From NCBI GenBank assembly GCA_951640165.1, contig OX621265.1, forward strand, positions 12,475,001 through 12,539,000: DNA of 64,000 bases, given 5' to 3'. Made by a program: the position numbers and the translations under genes. How positions within the stretch are numbered: the stretch's first letter is position 1; each line of letters starts with the position of its first letter. Of this stretch, positions 20,118 to 30,104 are shown piece after piece. Below the pieces are notes generated by a model that saw nothing but the letters and a program-made list of their open reading frames with translations, had not been told where the DNA came from and did not search any database. The stretch comes from Pseudoips prasinana (taxonomy: Eukaryota > Arthropoda > Insecta > Lepidoptera > Nolidae).

Positions 20118-20412
20118 TCGTTGGTCTAGCGGTAGCGTGTTTACCCGCAGCGAACGAGGTCTTGGGTTCAATTCCCAATGGTGACATTTCTGTAAAAAGA
20201 AAAATTTCTCAGCATCAGCCCGAAATCTGGGAGTTAGCGGTATTATACCCCTCCCCCCCCCGCCTCGGAGAGCACGTGAAGCCGTCGGTCCTGTACCTGA
20301 CCTCTTTCGGTCTTGTCGCTAGGCATCCCATCGGATCATGAGAGTGATGACAAAGAAAGTGCTCCTGTGTTTGCGCACACACTTGTGCACTATAATTTGT
20401 CCCGCGCAGATG
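20118..20412 (+). mobile_element. SINE-3 copy
   Basis: The head is GCCTCGTTGGTCTAGCGGTA, the B box GGGTTCAATTCCC, then ATCTGGGAGTTAGCGGTATT, CACGTGAAGCCGTCGGTCCT and GCACACACTTGTGCACTATA. The far 3' tail (GGCCGAAATTCGG) is missing. The GGTCGGGCC-like stretch after the B box is also deleted. Confidence 0.88.
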
Positions 20413-20995
20413 GATCTATTGAGACTTAATTACTCTTTTAAAAGTCATGTAACCGACAATACATTGTCTCTATTACAAACGATTTAAACAAAAATACATG
20501 GGACCAGGACCCTCTCGAATAAAATAAACAATTAACAGGATCGGTTAACGAATCACGGAGAAATCGTGAATCATATATACAAAAATGAAAATTACACTTA
20601 AAAGATGCGTTCTCTATATGTAATAGAAAAATACCAGAGTAATCGATGATTTTCCTAAAAAATAGACCAATTTGAGAACTGATCTCCCTATTTAAGATTT
20701 GAACAAACACACACACACATTGAAATGAATGTGTGTGTGTTCAATAAAAACGTTTTCTTTCTTCTTTCGTTCTTATTGAATTCGGTTAAAACTACCCGAT
20801 ATTTTCTCGTAGCCATTAAAAATTCCTTACATTTCCATCAGGAAACCCACCCCTCTTGAATAAAAAGGGGTTAATGGTGACATTTATTGTAAATTGTTTA
20901 TAACTGCTATCAAATATTCTATTGGAAAAACGTCAGCCGCGGTTACCCTTCGACCATTAGTAGGGTTGTCAACTTCGCGAAAATAATATTAAATG
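20413..20995. other. Unassigned region with CA/TG hairpin
   Basis: No gene is seen. At about 20702-20741 a run of CA repeats and a run of TG repeats face each other across TTGAAATGAA, giving a simple-sequence hairpin. Confidence 0.45.
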
Positions 20996-21095
20996 GCTAA
21001 GTGCATGCCGAACCACGCACCTAAATATTAAACGGCCGATAACTACGATGCTTGCCGAATTACGCACCTATCGCGGCCGTTACGTTAAAAACTAA
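20996..21095. repeat. Locally duplicated unit, copy 1
   Basis: It contains GCCGAACCACGCACC, ATATTAAACGGCCGAT, GATGCTTGCCGAATTACGCA and GCGGCCGTTACGTTAAAAAC. A second copy lies at 21654-21700 plus 21829-21860, split by a LINE fragment. Confidence 0.7.
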
Positions 21096-21099
21096 GATA

Positions 21100-21250
21100 G
21101 ATAGATAGATAGATAACTCTTTATTGTACACCAAGTAAAATAAAACATAAAGAACAAGGATGCATTACAGAAATGTACAATTGGCGGCCTTATCACTAAA
21201 TGTGATCTCTTCCAGGCAACCTAGGCAGGGATTGGAGTATGGAATAAAAG
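21100..21250 (-). mobile_element. LINE 3' UTR fragment (TGTACAATAAAGAG family)
   Basis: Minus strand: GTTGCCTGGAAGAGATCACA, GATAAGGCCGCCAATTGTAC and TTGGTGTACAATAAAGAG, then a TATC tail (TAGATAGATAG on the plus strand). It has the same 3' UTR as the RT-bearing copy at 26430-27110. Confidence 0.8.
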
Positions 21251-21381
21251 AGTTTCGGTAGTTGTCAGTGTACAAAAATGATGACATGGTACGCACTGGT
21301 ACCATGACTAAAAGGTTCAATTGCAGGGTTTCTAGACCAAAGCTTTTTATGATAATAATATACATACATAATAATTTTAAA

Positions 21382-21655
21382 GACAGGCCTGTTGGCGTGG
21401 TTGGCAAATGCTGGCTTTTCACGCCGGAGGTCGTGGGTTCGTTACCCACTCAGGACAGATATTTGTGTGCATGAACATGTCTGTTTGTCCTGAGTCTGGG
21501 TGTAATTATCTATATAAGCATGTATTTGAAAAAAGAAAAGTAGTACCTATATGTAGGTAGGTATCAGTTATCTGGTTTCCGTAGTACAAGTTCTGCTTAG
21601 TTCGGGATCAGATGGTCCATGTGTGAATAATGTCCCGGGATATTATTATTATAAT
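21382..21655 (+). mobile_element. SINE-2 copy, full length
   Basis: The head is GGCCTGTTGGCGTGGTTGGC, the B box GGGTTCGTTACCC, the body TGTCTGTTTGTCCTGAGTCT, and the tail TCTGCTTAGTTCGGGATCAG, then ATTATTATTATA. Confidence 0.9.
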
Positions 21656-21700
21656 ATTAAACGGCCGATCAGGATGCTTGACGAATCACGCACCTAACGC

Positions 21701-21828
21701 AAATAGGTTGCCTGGAAGAGATCGCTTTTAGTGATAATGCCGCCAATTGCAAAAATAATGTTCTATGCATACTGTAGGTACTTTGTATATTCTTTATGCA
21801 ATAAAGTGTACTTCTTCTTCTTCTTCTT
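21701..21828 (+). mobile_element. LINE 3' UTR fragment with 7-bp target duplication
   Basis: It contains GGTTGCCTGGAAGAGATCGC, GATAATGCCGCCAATTGC and GCAATAAAGTGTAC, then a (TTC)n tail. CTAACGC flanks it at 21694-21700 and 21829-21835. It splits copy 2 of the local duplication. Confidence 0.85.
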
Positions 21829-21839
21829 CTAACGCGGCC

Positions 21840-22320
21840 TTAACGTCAAAAAATAAGGTTTTATTGTGGGGTCGTTAGACCAAAGGTTTTTATAGTAATA
21901 ATAGATAAACCTAATGGTTAAAATTTTTACCATGGTAGCTTATTTAAACTCAATTGCATCATTTAATCTTTGCATTGTTGGTTAAGACAATATTCATGAC
22001 AGACGTCAAATGTGTGAAATCATTGCAATCAGCAGATTGCTATAATTAAAAACAAGTATTTTTTTATTAATTTAAAAGTATAGTAACCTGCTGATATATT
22101 CAGCAATATCTGTCAGTGTCATGTGTAATATTCAAGGCAGACGTCAAATATGAAATCATTGTCTTCTAAATTTAATCAATAAATATGAAAACTTTTTCAT
22201 TTGGCAATCGGCCGTTATTTCAGCAGTGTCTGCCACTATCATCTGTAATTTTTGCCTATGCCTATTTGACACCTGTCATTAATATTGACGTAAAACTATG
22301 TGTGATTATGAATGTGCTAT
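21840..22320. other. Unassigned AT-rich region with short internal repeat
   Basis: A motif of about 40 bp (GACAGACGTCAAATG/GCAGACGTCAAATATGAAATCATTG) occurs at about 21999 and 22137. Nothing else is recognised. Confidence 0.45.
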
Positions 22321-22324
22321 TATG

Positions 22325-22420
22325 TACAGATACCAGCACATCCAGCCACCCCAATCTGTCAAATTTCTTTTATAGATTTTCAACTTTATCACATAACCGT
22401 AAGGTTCACTTTCAACGACA
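22325..22420. mobile_element. Mariner-type MITE (CAGACGCC family), one end lost
   Basis: It contains CCAGCACATCCAGCCACCCC, TTTTATAGATTTTCAACTTT and AAGGTTCACTTTCAA as in the complete copies at 35.9 and 57.1 kb. The right terminal repeat is absent. Confidence 0.7.
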
Positions 22421-22569
22421 TTTCACATTCATAAGTATTTTCTTCTTTTTCCAGGTAAGGATTGATAGAGGTGAATTCAAATGAACATCACGAACATCAT
22501 CTGAACTAGAGGTTTGTCGGTAACATTTCCTAGGAGATTCTACTTGGCTTATATTTTACCGTTTACGAG

Positions 22570-22645
22570 CGATGACGTCATCATGTCAGTCGAAGACGCC
22601 CCTTGCTGGACAAAGGCCTCCCCAAAGATCGACAAAATTGCTTCC
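22570..22645 (-). mobile_element. RTE-type LINE 3' fragment
   Basis: It contains CCTTGCTGGACAAAGGCCTC and CCCAAAGATCGACAAAATTG. Only about 75 bp remain before family D sequence begins. Confidence 0.75.
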
Positions 22646-22858
22646 AGCTTAAGTGATTGGCGGACAGTCCATAGATGGGTAAGCTCCTAAGTGGTTTAGT
22701 TTCTGAGCGTCTCCGTGCTTCTGGGGGCACGTTAAGCTGTTGGTCCCGGTTGTAGCCATTAGGCAACAGTCGTTAAGCCATGTCGAAGGCATACTGGACG
22801 GCTAGAACAACTCTGACACTAGGGTAACCACTGCCCATACGATAAGTAAGTAAGTATA
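22646..22858 (-). repeat. Interspersed repeat D
   Basis: It shares AGTGATTGGCGGACAGTCCA, GTTTCTGAGCGTCTCCGTGC, GCAACAGTCGTTAAGCCATG and CTCTGACACTAGGGTAACCA with copies at 39.7, 47.1 and 52.6 kb. It is probably a LINE-derived 3' region; strand is relative to the 39.7-kb copy. Confidence 0.7.
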
Positions 22859-22869
22859 TTTTTTTTATA

Positions 22870-23269
22870 TATACAACATGTAACTTAATTAACGCACATC
22901 CTGAAAATAGTTTGTTCAGAATCGTTTACTGAATTGATTTTATCATTTTTAATAAAGGCAATTTTTTATTCCAATATAATTTAAGCTACGGAAATTATCG
23001 TTATTTTAACCCTGTATAGTCAAAACAAATTGAAATGAACCGTAAGTCAAAGGAATAAGACTTTTAAATCTCAGTTTTATTTGTATTCATACAAATTCCA
23101 TCATGTAACAGCAAATTAAAAAAATGAACTTTATTCCAAGAAATTAATTTAGTACATAAAAATGCATATACATGTCAAATTAAAAATTTTGTGTATGTAT
23201 TATGATTACAACATAATATTCTAATTGGGGTGTCTGAGGGTGTGCGTTAATTACGTTACATGTTGTATA
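22870..23269. mobile_element. Putative non-autonomous TIR element, 400 bp
   Basis: Ends read inward TATACAACATGTAAC(T/G)TAATTAACGCACA, with about 31 of 33 matching positions. The interior is AT-rich with no ORF. The target duplication is unclear (TA possible). It directly abuts a LINE tail at 23270. Confidence 0.6.
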
Positions 23270-23480
23270 ATAATGGCAAACGAGCAAGTGGGTCACCTGA
23301 TGGTAAGGCTTTGAAGCCGCAAGTGCGTTGCCGGCCTTTAAGAAACGATTAGGCTCACTTCTTGAAGGTTGCCATGTCATACCGGGTCGGAAATACCTCC
23401 GCAGCTAATTGATTCCACAGAGCGGTAGCGCGCGGCAAAAGTTTCTTGTGAAACGAACGGTATTTTTAAAACTGTGTGGG
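23270..23480 (-). pseudogene. LINE RT C-terminal fragment
   Basis: On the minus strand the translation FLPRATALWNQLAAEVFP then TRYDMATFKK is typical of LINE C-termini. It is followed by in-frame stops and the block ACCATCAGGTGACCCACTTG. The same family occurs at 62620-62768. Confidence 0.8.
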
Positions 23481-23483
23481 CTG

Positions 23484-24025
23484 TCTCGTTGGTCTAAAGG
23501 TAGCGTCTTCAACCCCAGATAATGAGGTCCTGGGTTTAAAAACTGATTTTGGGATTTTTCCGTAATAAGAAATTTCTCCGTATCAGCCTGAAGTCAGGGA
23601 GTTGGCGGTATTATATTCCCGTGCCTCGGAGAACACGTAAAGCCGTCGGTCTATAGTACCTGTTTCCTGTCATGTCGCTTGTCGTCCCATCGGATCATGA
23701 GAGTGATCGAATAGAAACTGCTCCTCTGCGCACACACTTGTGCTCTATAATATGTCCTGCGCAATTTTTCATACCGGTACGGATAAAATTAGAAATGCTT
23801 AAAATGTATACCACAATTGAATGTATTTTCCGTATATGTTATGAAAATAAAATTATTTCTTTCTTTCTTCAATTGGCTAATCTCCGCCGTGGCCGAAATT
23901 CGGCCGGGAGTGCTAATCTCCGCCGTGGCCGAAATTCGGCCGGGAGTGCTAATCTCCGCCGTGGCGGAAATTCGGCCGGGAGTGCTAATCTCCGCCGTGG
24001 CCTAAATTCGGCCGGGAGTACATTA
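23484..24025 (+). mobile_element. SINE-3 copy, interrupted and tail-amplified
   Basis: Head GTCTCGTTGGTCTAAAGGTA through ATATGTCCTGCGCA (23766). An AT-rich insertion of about 105 bp ending AATAAAATTATTTC plus TTC repeats follows; it looks like a LINE 3' end. The SINE then resumes at TTGGCTAATCTCCG with an amplified tail. Confidence 0.85.
23880..24022 (+). repeat. Four-copy tandem array of a SINE-3 tail unit
   Basis: Four 36-bp units (CTAATCTCCGCCGTGGCC, then AAATTCGGCCGGGAGT) with only a few differences, each containing the near-palindrome GGCCGAAATTCGGCC. Every other SINE-3 here has this unit once. The array also happens to stay open as an ORF in several frames because 36 is a multiple of 3. 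Confidence 0.93.
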
Positions 24026-24385
24026 TTGTGAATCTTGTGCGTACCAACCCTATCCATTTCTTACCTAACTCCAAACTTAAATTAACTTGTTTACCTTATT
24101 CGAGGACCGTTACCTCCCAAATTGGACCAAGCACCCCACCACCTGCTCTTAAGAAATATGATACTAGACTTAAGTATTCACGTAAAAGCCCTATCACGTT
24201 TCAGTGATGAATTGTGTTTGACTTCAACGTGGCAACAAGTGAAGACAGTAGTTACTTAGCAAATTGTAGTGATATAATTACGTATTAAAAAAAAAACTAC
24301 AAATGGCATCTTATAACTTAAGTAAACCGACATCTTTGACATTACTTTTCTTTTTACGAACAGATTTAAACAAAATTTATTTTAC
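24026..24385. other. Unassigned; contains half of a local duplication
   Basis: 24290-24385 resembles 24901-25020 (ATCTTATAACTTAA..TAAACC, TTTGACAT, TTTTACTCGATA). Nothing else is recognised. Confidence 0.5.
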
Positions 24386-24389
24386 TCGA

Positions 24390-24655
24390 TAAAATAACAT
24401 AACAAAATAAAAAAGGTTTTTATTCACGTAGACTTTAAAAAAGCGCTTGTAAATAGTCAGAACATGTTTGTAGTAATACAGTTATTAATTCTAGTTACTT
24501 TTTACAGATATTTAGGTACACGGAATGTTGAAACATTTATACAATTTATTTTATAATGGTAGTGACATTTAGCTAGCTTGTATTAAGTTATTGTCAAGGA
24601 GATTATGTTTAGTTGAAGTTTTTAATATTATGTATATAGTTTTTAATAGATAGTT
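24390..24655 (-). mobile_element. LINE 3' end, family E
   Basis: Minus strand ends GTCTACGTGAATAAAAACC followed by (TTTTAT)n. The body has GAACATGTTCTGACTATTTA on the minus strand (reverse of TAAATAGTCAGAACATG). Same family as 30.1, 36.3, 40.9 and 59.6 kb. Confidence 0.8.
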
Positions 24656-24687
24656 CCAGTTACACGATATTTTTTTTTTATTTTTTT

Positions 24688-24892
24688 TTTAAAGACGACG
24701 CCCGTACTTGGCAATCTAATCCCTGTGTCGCGTAGTACTTTACAAACATATAATTGACAGACACGAAGTACATCCAGACTCATAACAACTATTTATGGGT
24801 CACATAAATAGTTGTCTAGACTAGATTCGAACCCGGGCCACGAAGCGGCGGGGCGACTATCTTAGCCGCTACGCCATACGTGCAGTCAATAT
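24688..24892 (-). mobile_element. SINE-5 copy, full length
   Basis: Minus strand: the head is GACTGCACGTATGGCGTAGC, the B box GGGTTCGAATCTAG, then GACAACTATTTATGTGACCC, ATAAATAGTTGTTATGAG and a tail ending GGGCGTCGTCTTT with an A run. Confidence 0.88.
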
Positions 24893-25609
24893 AACTAGTT
24901 ACTTAAAAAAAAACCCTATTTATATCTTATAACTTAACTAAACCTACATATTTGACATAACATTTCTTTGTACGATACAACTTGTACTACAGATTAAAAA
25001 AAAAATATTTTACTCGATAGTTCCAGCTACTCGATATTACAGAATACTAATAACTAATACGAGTAACAGGTACTAATATTAGTGTGACGATTAAAGAGAA
25101 CAAAACCACATGAACTAGTGTTACGTAGTAATGTTAAAACCGATCACAAAACACCTTTCTGCAAAAACAGTGGAGAAATTTTATAAGAAATCTAATTGTT
25201 GCGCAGTGTTTCATTAATGCACTGTTTTTTTTTTCATTTTGTTTTAGATTTAAATTTACCACAGAGGTTTGTCTCACATTAAAATTATTATTTTAAAATT
25301 TATGCATTAGATCAAAAAGATACTGGCTGAAAGAAAAAATCGGCCAAATAAAACCGACTGGGTGAAAAAAAAACCAAATGGGGCGCGTTTTGTACCATTG
25401 TAAAACTTTGATACTTTATATTTAGCAAGAAAAGTTTAAGAAAATTGAAATAGACCGCGATAGCGATATGAAATCAACTCAAGTATAAAATACAGCTGCA
25501 AACGTAATTGTTAATAACCATTTTGCCGCAAAGTCGTGGGATAACTTTGTTACCATTAACTTGAGTTTTTATTTTGAGTAGATATATTTTATCACGATAC
25601 CAGATAATA
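24893..25609. other. Unassigned; second half of local duplication
   Basis: 24901-25035 repeats 24290-24390 plus 24650-24672 (GATAGTTCCAG..AC..CGATAT). The remainder shows no gene. Confidence 0.5.
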
Positions 25610-25908
25610 TCTATACATATAATAAAATCGTAGGAAAGTCATCAAAACTGTACATTGAATATAGTTTCAAAAGGATACTTAAGGCGTGACCTACAATCGA
25701 TATCGAAGCCAAAAATATAGTTTTTAGAACTTTTGTCTGTTTATCTGTATGTATGTCCGGGCAAAACTCAAAAAGTACTGCATGGTTTTACTTAAAATTT
25801 TGCATGAATATTACTAAGAGCTCGGGTCAACATATAGGCTACATATTAGCACGCTAACACTGATTATTTATAATATTTAACGCGGGTAAAACCGCGGGGC
25901 ACAGCTAG
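25610..25908 (+). mobile_element. Non-autonomous Helitron
   Basis: It starts TCTATACATATAATAAAATC after A (25609). It ends with hairpin ACGCGGGTAAAACCGCGGGG, CACAGCTAG, then T (25909), without target duplication. No coding sequence. Confidence 0.93.
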
Positions 25909-25974
25909 TAAGGAGATAAGTACAGAAGGCGCACTCTTTTGATCTTTACATAAGCCGCCTTTTTTAGTCTAAAA

Positions 25975-26165
25975 ATTCTTTTTTTTTACACTTAGCCCGC
26001 ATTATGGAATCTTATCCCTGTGTCGCGGGGTACTTTACAAACATACAGACGGGGACACAAATTAAATCCGAATCAGAACAACAATTTATGGGTCACACAA
26101 ATAGTTGTCCGGCGCGGGACTGGAACCCGCGGCACGAAGCGGCGAGGCGACTGTCTTAACCCTAT
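25975..26165 (-). mobile_element. SINE-5 copy, head truncated
   Basis: It contains CCCTGTGTCGCGGGGTACTT, ATTTATGGGTCACACAAATA, GTTGTCCGGCGCGGGACTGG and CACGAAGCGGCGAGGCGACT, then breaks off in the A-box region. The following 264 bp to 26429 are unassigned. Confidence 0.82.
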
Positions 26166-26429
26166 TTTTATTTATGGCCCTTCTAATTTCGTCGACTCCG
26201 GCGCAAGCCAAAGGGAACAACCACCCAACCAACGGTGGAAACGTATTGGTTCAATTGCCGCGTCGCCGATAATGAGAGGGTTCTCGACGAGAAAAAATAA
26301 AATAATAATGTATTGCCTATTTACTTTTACTAAAGAGTGCAGTATATTTATATTCTGTAATAATGAAATTTATTCAGCACTTGGGTATTTACATACACTT
26401 GTACTTGTCAAGCTCACAATGCAGTAGGG

Positions 26430-27110
26430 ACATAAAGTAAAGTAAAGTAAAAGTAAAATACTCTTTATTGTACACCATAACTTAAAATTAAAATTAACAT
26501 ACATTAATTAGGTACAAAGGGCGGTCTTATCGCTACTGCGATTTCTTCCAGACAACCAATTATGGAGTGGATAGACGAAGGAAAGAGAAAACAGGGTAGA
26601 TAGGTGTAACAATAGGTCAACTTAATGTAAGCTTAAACTAATGCAAAATAATAAAAAAATAAAAATGGAAATACATAGAAAATTAAAAAGGTCAAAAAAA
26701 AAAGCAGGAATGCGTGAATCAAAAACCAAAGGCGGCAGCGGTAAATAAATGAACTTAAGTAGTCAAGGCAGATAAATAATTTTTTTCAACGTGATTTTTA
26801 AAAATGTCTAGGGATTGAGCTTGTCTTGTTGTTAAAGGCAATGCGTTCCACAAACGCACAGCCTGCACTGTAAAAGATTTGCCGTAATAATCTGTGGAAT
26901 GACTTGGTATTTTCAGTTTTAGGTTCTCTGATGACCTCAAGCATCTTAAATGTGTGTCATGAAGGAACTCGAAACGTTCTTTAAGATAAGATGGTGTTGA
27001 AGGATTAAACAATATATTATAAAGAAGGGCTAAACCGAGTAGAAACAGTATAAAAGTGACAAAAAAATATATATTAGTGTTCCGTGCGGTCTGTCTTATC
27101 ACATATTTTC
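26430..27110 (-). mobile_element. CR1/Jockey-like LINE 3' end with open RT C-terminus
   Basis: A minus-strand frame open from 27102 to 26755 ends in a sequence typical of LINE RT C-termini: LRCLRSSENLKLKIP, DYYGKSFTVQAVRLWNALPL and SLDIFKNHVEKNYLSALTT. The 3' UTR carries GGTTGTCTGGAAGAAATCGC and GGTGTACAATAAAGAG plus an (ACTTT)n tail. This links the 3' UTR fragments at 21.1, 21.7 and 45.4 kb to this LINE. Confidence 0.85.
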
Positions 27111-27392
27111 GTAATCATTAAATTAGAACAAGTTCTAAGCTATTATTTTTAAATTTAGTACTACTATATTAAAATTAAAGAGTTGAAGACAACGAGCAGT
27201 TGGCTAGCGCAGAAGGCTCTCAACCAGTAGCTTAATTTAAGCGACTAATACCTGAGGGCACCCTTATAGGGTTCGGGCCACAGCTCAGGGGGCGCTGAAG
27301 TAAAAAGACGGAATTCTAAATCAATGGATCATGTTTTATATTATTTTATTATTTATCTATAAGATAATAAATCTCTATCCATAGTCAACACG

Positions 27393-27605
27393 CTGGCCTA
27401 GTGCTGGTTAGCAGACTTCACATGCCATCAAGAACATTCTGGAGAACTCTCAGGCATGCAGGTTTCCTCACGTTGTTGTCCTTTACCGTAGTATGTATGT
27501 GTAGTAGGCGAAAATTATTTTTTAAAGAGTCAGTAGTGCGCGCCTTGTGTTTGAACTCAAGACCATTTAACAAAGTCCAACGGTCTACCTACTAGGCTAT
27601 ATATC
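27393..27605 (-). mobile_element. SINE-4 copy
   Basis: Minus strand: ATAGCCTAGTAGGTAGACCG (A-box-like), B-box-like GAGTTCAAACAC, then CTCTCCAGAATGTTCTTGAT with GGCATGTGAAG. A second copy is at 41530-41736. Between 27111 and 27392 there is nothing else I recognise. Confidence 0.7.
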
Positions 27606-28365
27606 TTATTAGCTTTCTTAAAAACAAAGTTGTCTCTTTACACTATTTAAGTGTTCTCCCACGATCCATTTATTTATGCGCAGATCCGCAATTAGCCTGT
27701 GTTTTTTCTTTGATAATTTTCCATAAATGCATCATTCATTAACTTATTTCATATTTCCTTGAGGGGTCTGCTTGAGCATGTTCCTGCTTGCCACCCTCAA
27801 GAACAATATTCCCACTTATATAAAAAAAAATCAATAAGACGAGCAAGACGTAGCAACGCCCTAAACAGTAGACGGTCTCCTTACGAAGCAAGACAAATCC
27901 GAACAATTTATATCTATATACAAAAATTATAATGTACCTACGTAATTGTATCTCTGCCTGGAGGCGCACCTGGCGCGTCTGTTGACCGAGCAATTTTGAT
28001 ACTTTGGGTTTTATTGAGACCTCAATGTTTCTTGTCTGAAGGTAACCATATGGAGGGCACAGTCAGAATACAGATTTAGATATTGCTTTTGGGCTGGTCA
28101 CAAACTTAATTTATAGGACTGAAGTTTATGAAATGCTTAAAGAAATCTATCTGGTAAAATGTATTCAAGAATTAGAATTTATATGCTAAACATTAATAAT
28201 ATCCATATTCTTTATTACGTAAAACGAATTGACATGTCAGATATATTAAGTTGATAATTGAAAATACAGTCACATTTATAACAAAAAATTCAAATATCAC
28301 CTGGTAAATTATTTTATACTATCGGGCCCATGATATGAGTAAGGTTTGATAATTTCGACAAGGTA
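27606..28365. other. Unassigned region
   Basis: No gene, known repeat or structured element is recognised. Confidence 0.4.
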
Positions 28366-28461
28366 CAGACGCCGGATTTTCAACTTTATCACAAAAGGAT
28401 AAGGTACACTTTCAATTGGGGAAATTTGACTGATTGGGGTAGCTTGATGTGCTGGCGTCTG
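28366..28461. mobile_element. Mariner-type MITE (CAGACGCC family), internally deleted
   Basis: TA, CAGACGCC, then the right two-thirds of the element ending GATGTGCTGGCGTCTG, TA. It lacks about 40 bp behind the left end compared with 35.9 kb. Confidence 0.85.
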
Positions 28462-28507
28462 TACAATATTATAACTTTCTGCCATACATATAAATGTCAT
28501 ATATAAT

Positions 28508-29014
28508 AATAATATCTTGGGAGATTACTTACACACGGCTATCTGATCCCAAACTAAGCAGAGCTTGTACTATTGAAAACAGATAATTGATATAGGTACT
28601 ACATTTACTACTTTTCTTTTGTAAATACATACTCCATCATCATCATCATGTCACCCAAAGTACGGCCACTGCTGGACAAAAGCCTCCCCAAAGAATGGGG
28701 GGGATATGTTATAATCGCCACGCTTGGCAGACGGGTTGGCGATCGCAGTTTGATGGTCATAGTTCACCAAAATACGCTGCTGCCCGTTCTCTGGTAGGTA
28801 TTTCCTCGGACGATTTCTAGGCCCCCCACAGGATGAGATGGGGTGCTGATGTTCTATGTCGTCGCCAAACAGCAAATACATACTTATATAGACAATTTCA
28901 CACAGACTCAAGACAAACAGACATGTTCATGCACATAAATATCTTTCCTGGGTGGGAATCGAACCCACGACCTACGTTCATCGCAAGTATCTACCAACCA
29001 CTTCAACAGGCCCG
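28508..29014 (-). mobile_element. SINE-2 copy split by a family C insertion
   Basis: The tail part is 28508-28633 and the head part 28874-29014 (reverse B box ATCGAACCCACGACC, head GGCCTGTTGAAGTGGTTGG). Removing 28634-28873 and one target copy restores a continuous SINE. Confidence 0.9.
28634..28873 (-). mobile_element. Family C (RTE-related) insertion with 11-bp target duplication
   Basis: AAATACATACT flanks it at 28623-28633 and 28874-28884. The minus-strand 3' end is CAGCAGTGGCCGTACTTTGG followed by (GATGAT)n. The body includes TTGGCGATCGCAGTTTGATG on the plus strand. About 240 bp, no ORF. Confidence 0.88.
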
Positions 29015-29260
29015 TCAACTATTACGTAAGCTTTAAAGAGGGATGGGGTCTTTGCTTAGCTTATTTTTGATGACATGGGGGATGGAGGGGGTCTGGATGG
29101 TGATTACGTCGGCAATATTTATTGCATTTCCTGTTTCCGATTATGTACATAATTTTGTCAAAAATATTCTATGTGTGTGAAAATTCTTTATTCTAAGCTT
29201 ATTTCTAGTCTTGAAAACTGCTGTTAATAAGTTATTGACGTCTGAGACTAACTAATTTTT

Positions 29261-29531
29261 AGGGTTCTATACCCAAAGGGTAAAACGGGACCCTATTACT
29301 AAGACTTGGCTGTCTGTAAGTATGTCTGTCCGTATGTAACCAGGCTGTATCTCATAAACCGTGACAGACAGTTGAAATTTTCACAGATGATGTATTTCTG
29401 TTGGCGCTATAACAATACTACTACTATAACTATTTAAGGGTCTCCCATACAACAAACGTGTAATTTTTGCTCGTTTTATAGAGAAAGGGACGGAACCCTT
29501 CTTGCGCGGGTCCGACTCGCATTTGGCCGGG
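29261..29531 (+). mobile_element. GGTTCCG-type repeat, short variant
   Basis: It starts AGGGTTCTATACCC, pairs with GGGTAAAACGGGACCCT, and ends GGGTCCGACTCGCATTTGGC with CGG. About half the length of the 11.8- and 31.7-kb copies, with a different interior. Confidence 0.75.
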
Positions 29532-29689
29532 CTTTTTTTTAAATATTAATTAATACTAATGTTCGTAATAATTTTAAGAGATTTCAAACTTGATATTGAT
29601 ACTTGATGAGAGGGTGAATAATTATAAAATAGCCCGTAAACTAAAAAAAATTAACGACGTACGGGATAATTGTTGTTGACATCCCATTA

Positions 29690-29960
29690 TGTCTTACGAA
29701 GCGCTTTGCTTCCTCCTTCATCATACGCACGACTAAGCAGTGGAACACCCTCCCGAACGACGTGTTTCCAGACTCATACAACATGGGTTTCTACAAGGCT
29801 AGAGTGAACAGGCATCTTTTGATTACGCGTGGTCCACCTTCGACCACATCTTTACTTACCATCAGGTAAGATCGAGGTCAAGCGCAAACACATCCAGCAG
29901 AAAAAATACTTTTGCATTACTCTAAAAGTATGTTTCTGTATTTTAACATTATTCTAAATG
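29690..29960 (+). pseudogene. LINE RT C-terminal fragment
   Basis: Translation RTTKQWNTLPNDVFPDSYN then MGFYKARVNRHLLITRG runs to a stop near 29870, preceded by a frameshifted LRFLPPSS-like block also seen at about 51770. Typical LINE 3' end. Confidence 0.8.
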
Positions 29961-30104
29961 AACACTAACGTCTAAACTAGGCCGAGCCTGTAACTCAGAC
30001 GGTAGTATCTTTTCTTTCTATGTAACAAAAACGCACGTATGCAAATAATACCTTTAAAACTATATCATAACTTGACATTTTATCGGCTTAGATTACAGTT
30101 CTTG

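Noticed and set aside
20702..20741. CA/TG hairpin as a structured RNA or terminator
   Set aside because: It consists of simple dinucleotide repeats facing each other; no further support.
23817..24057. Open frames encoding repeated peptides (ISAVAEIRPGVL type) on both strands
   Set aside because: They only reflect the 36-bp tandem array in a SINE tail; nothing supports translation.
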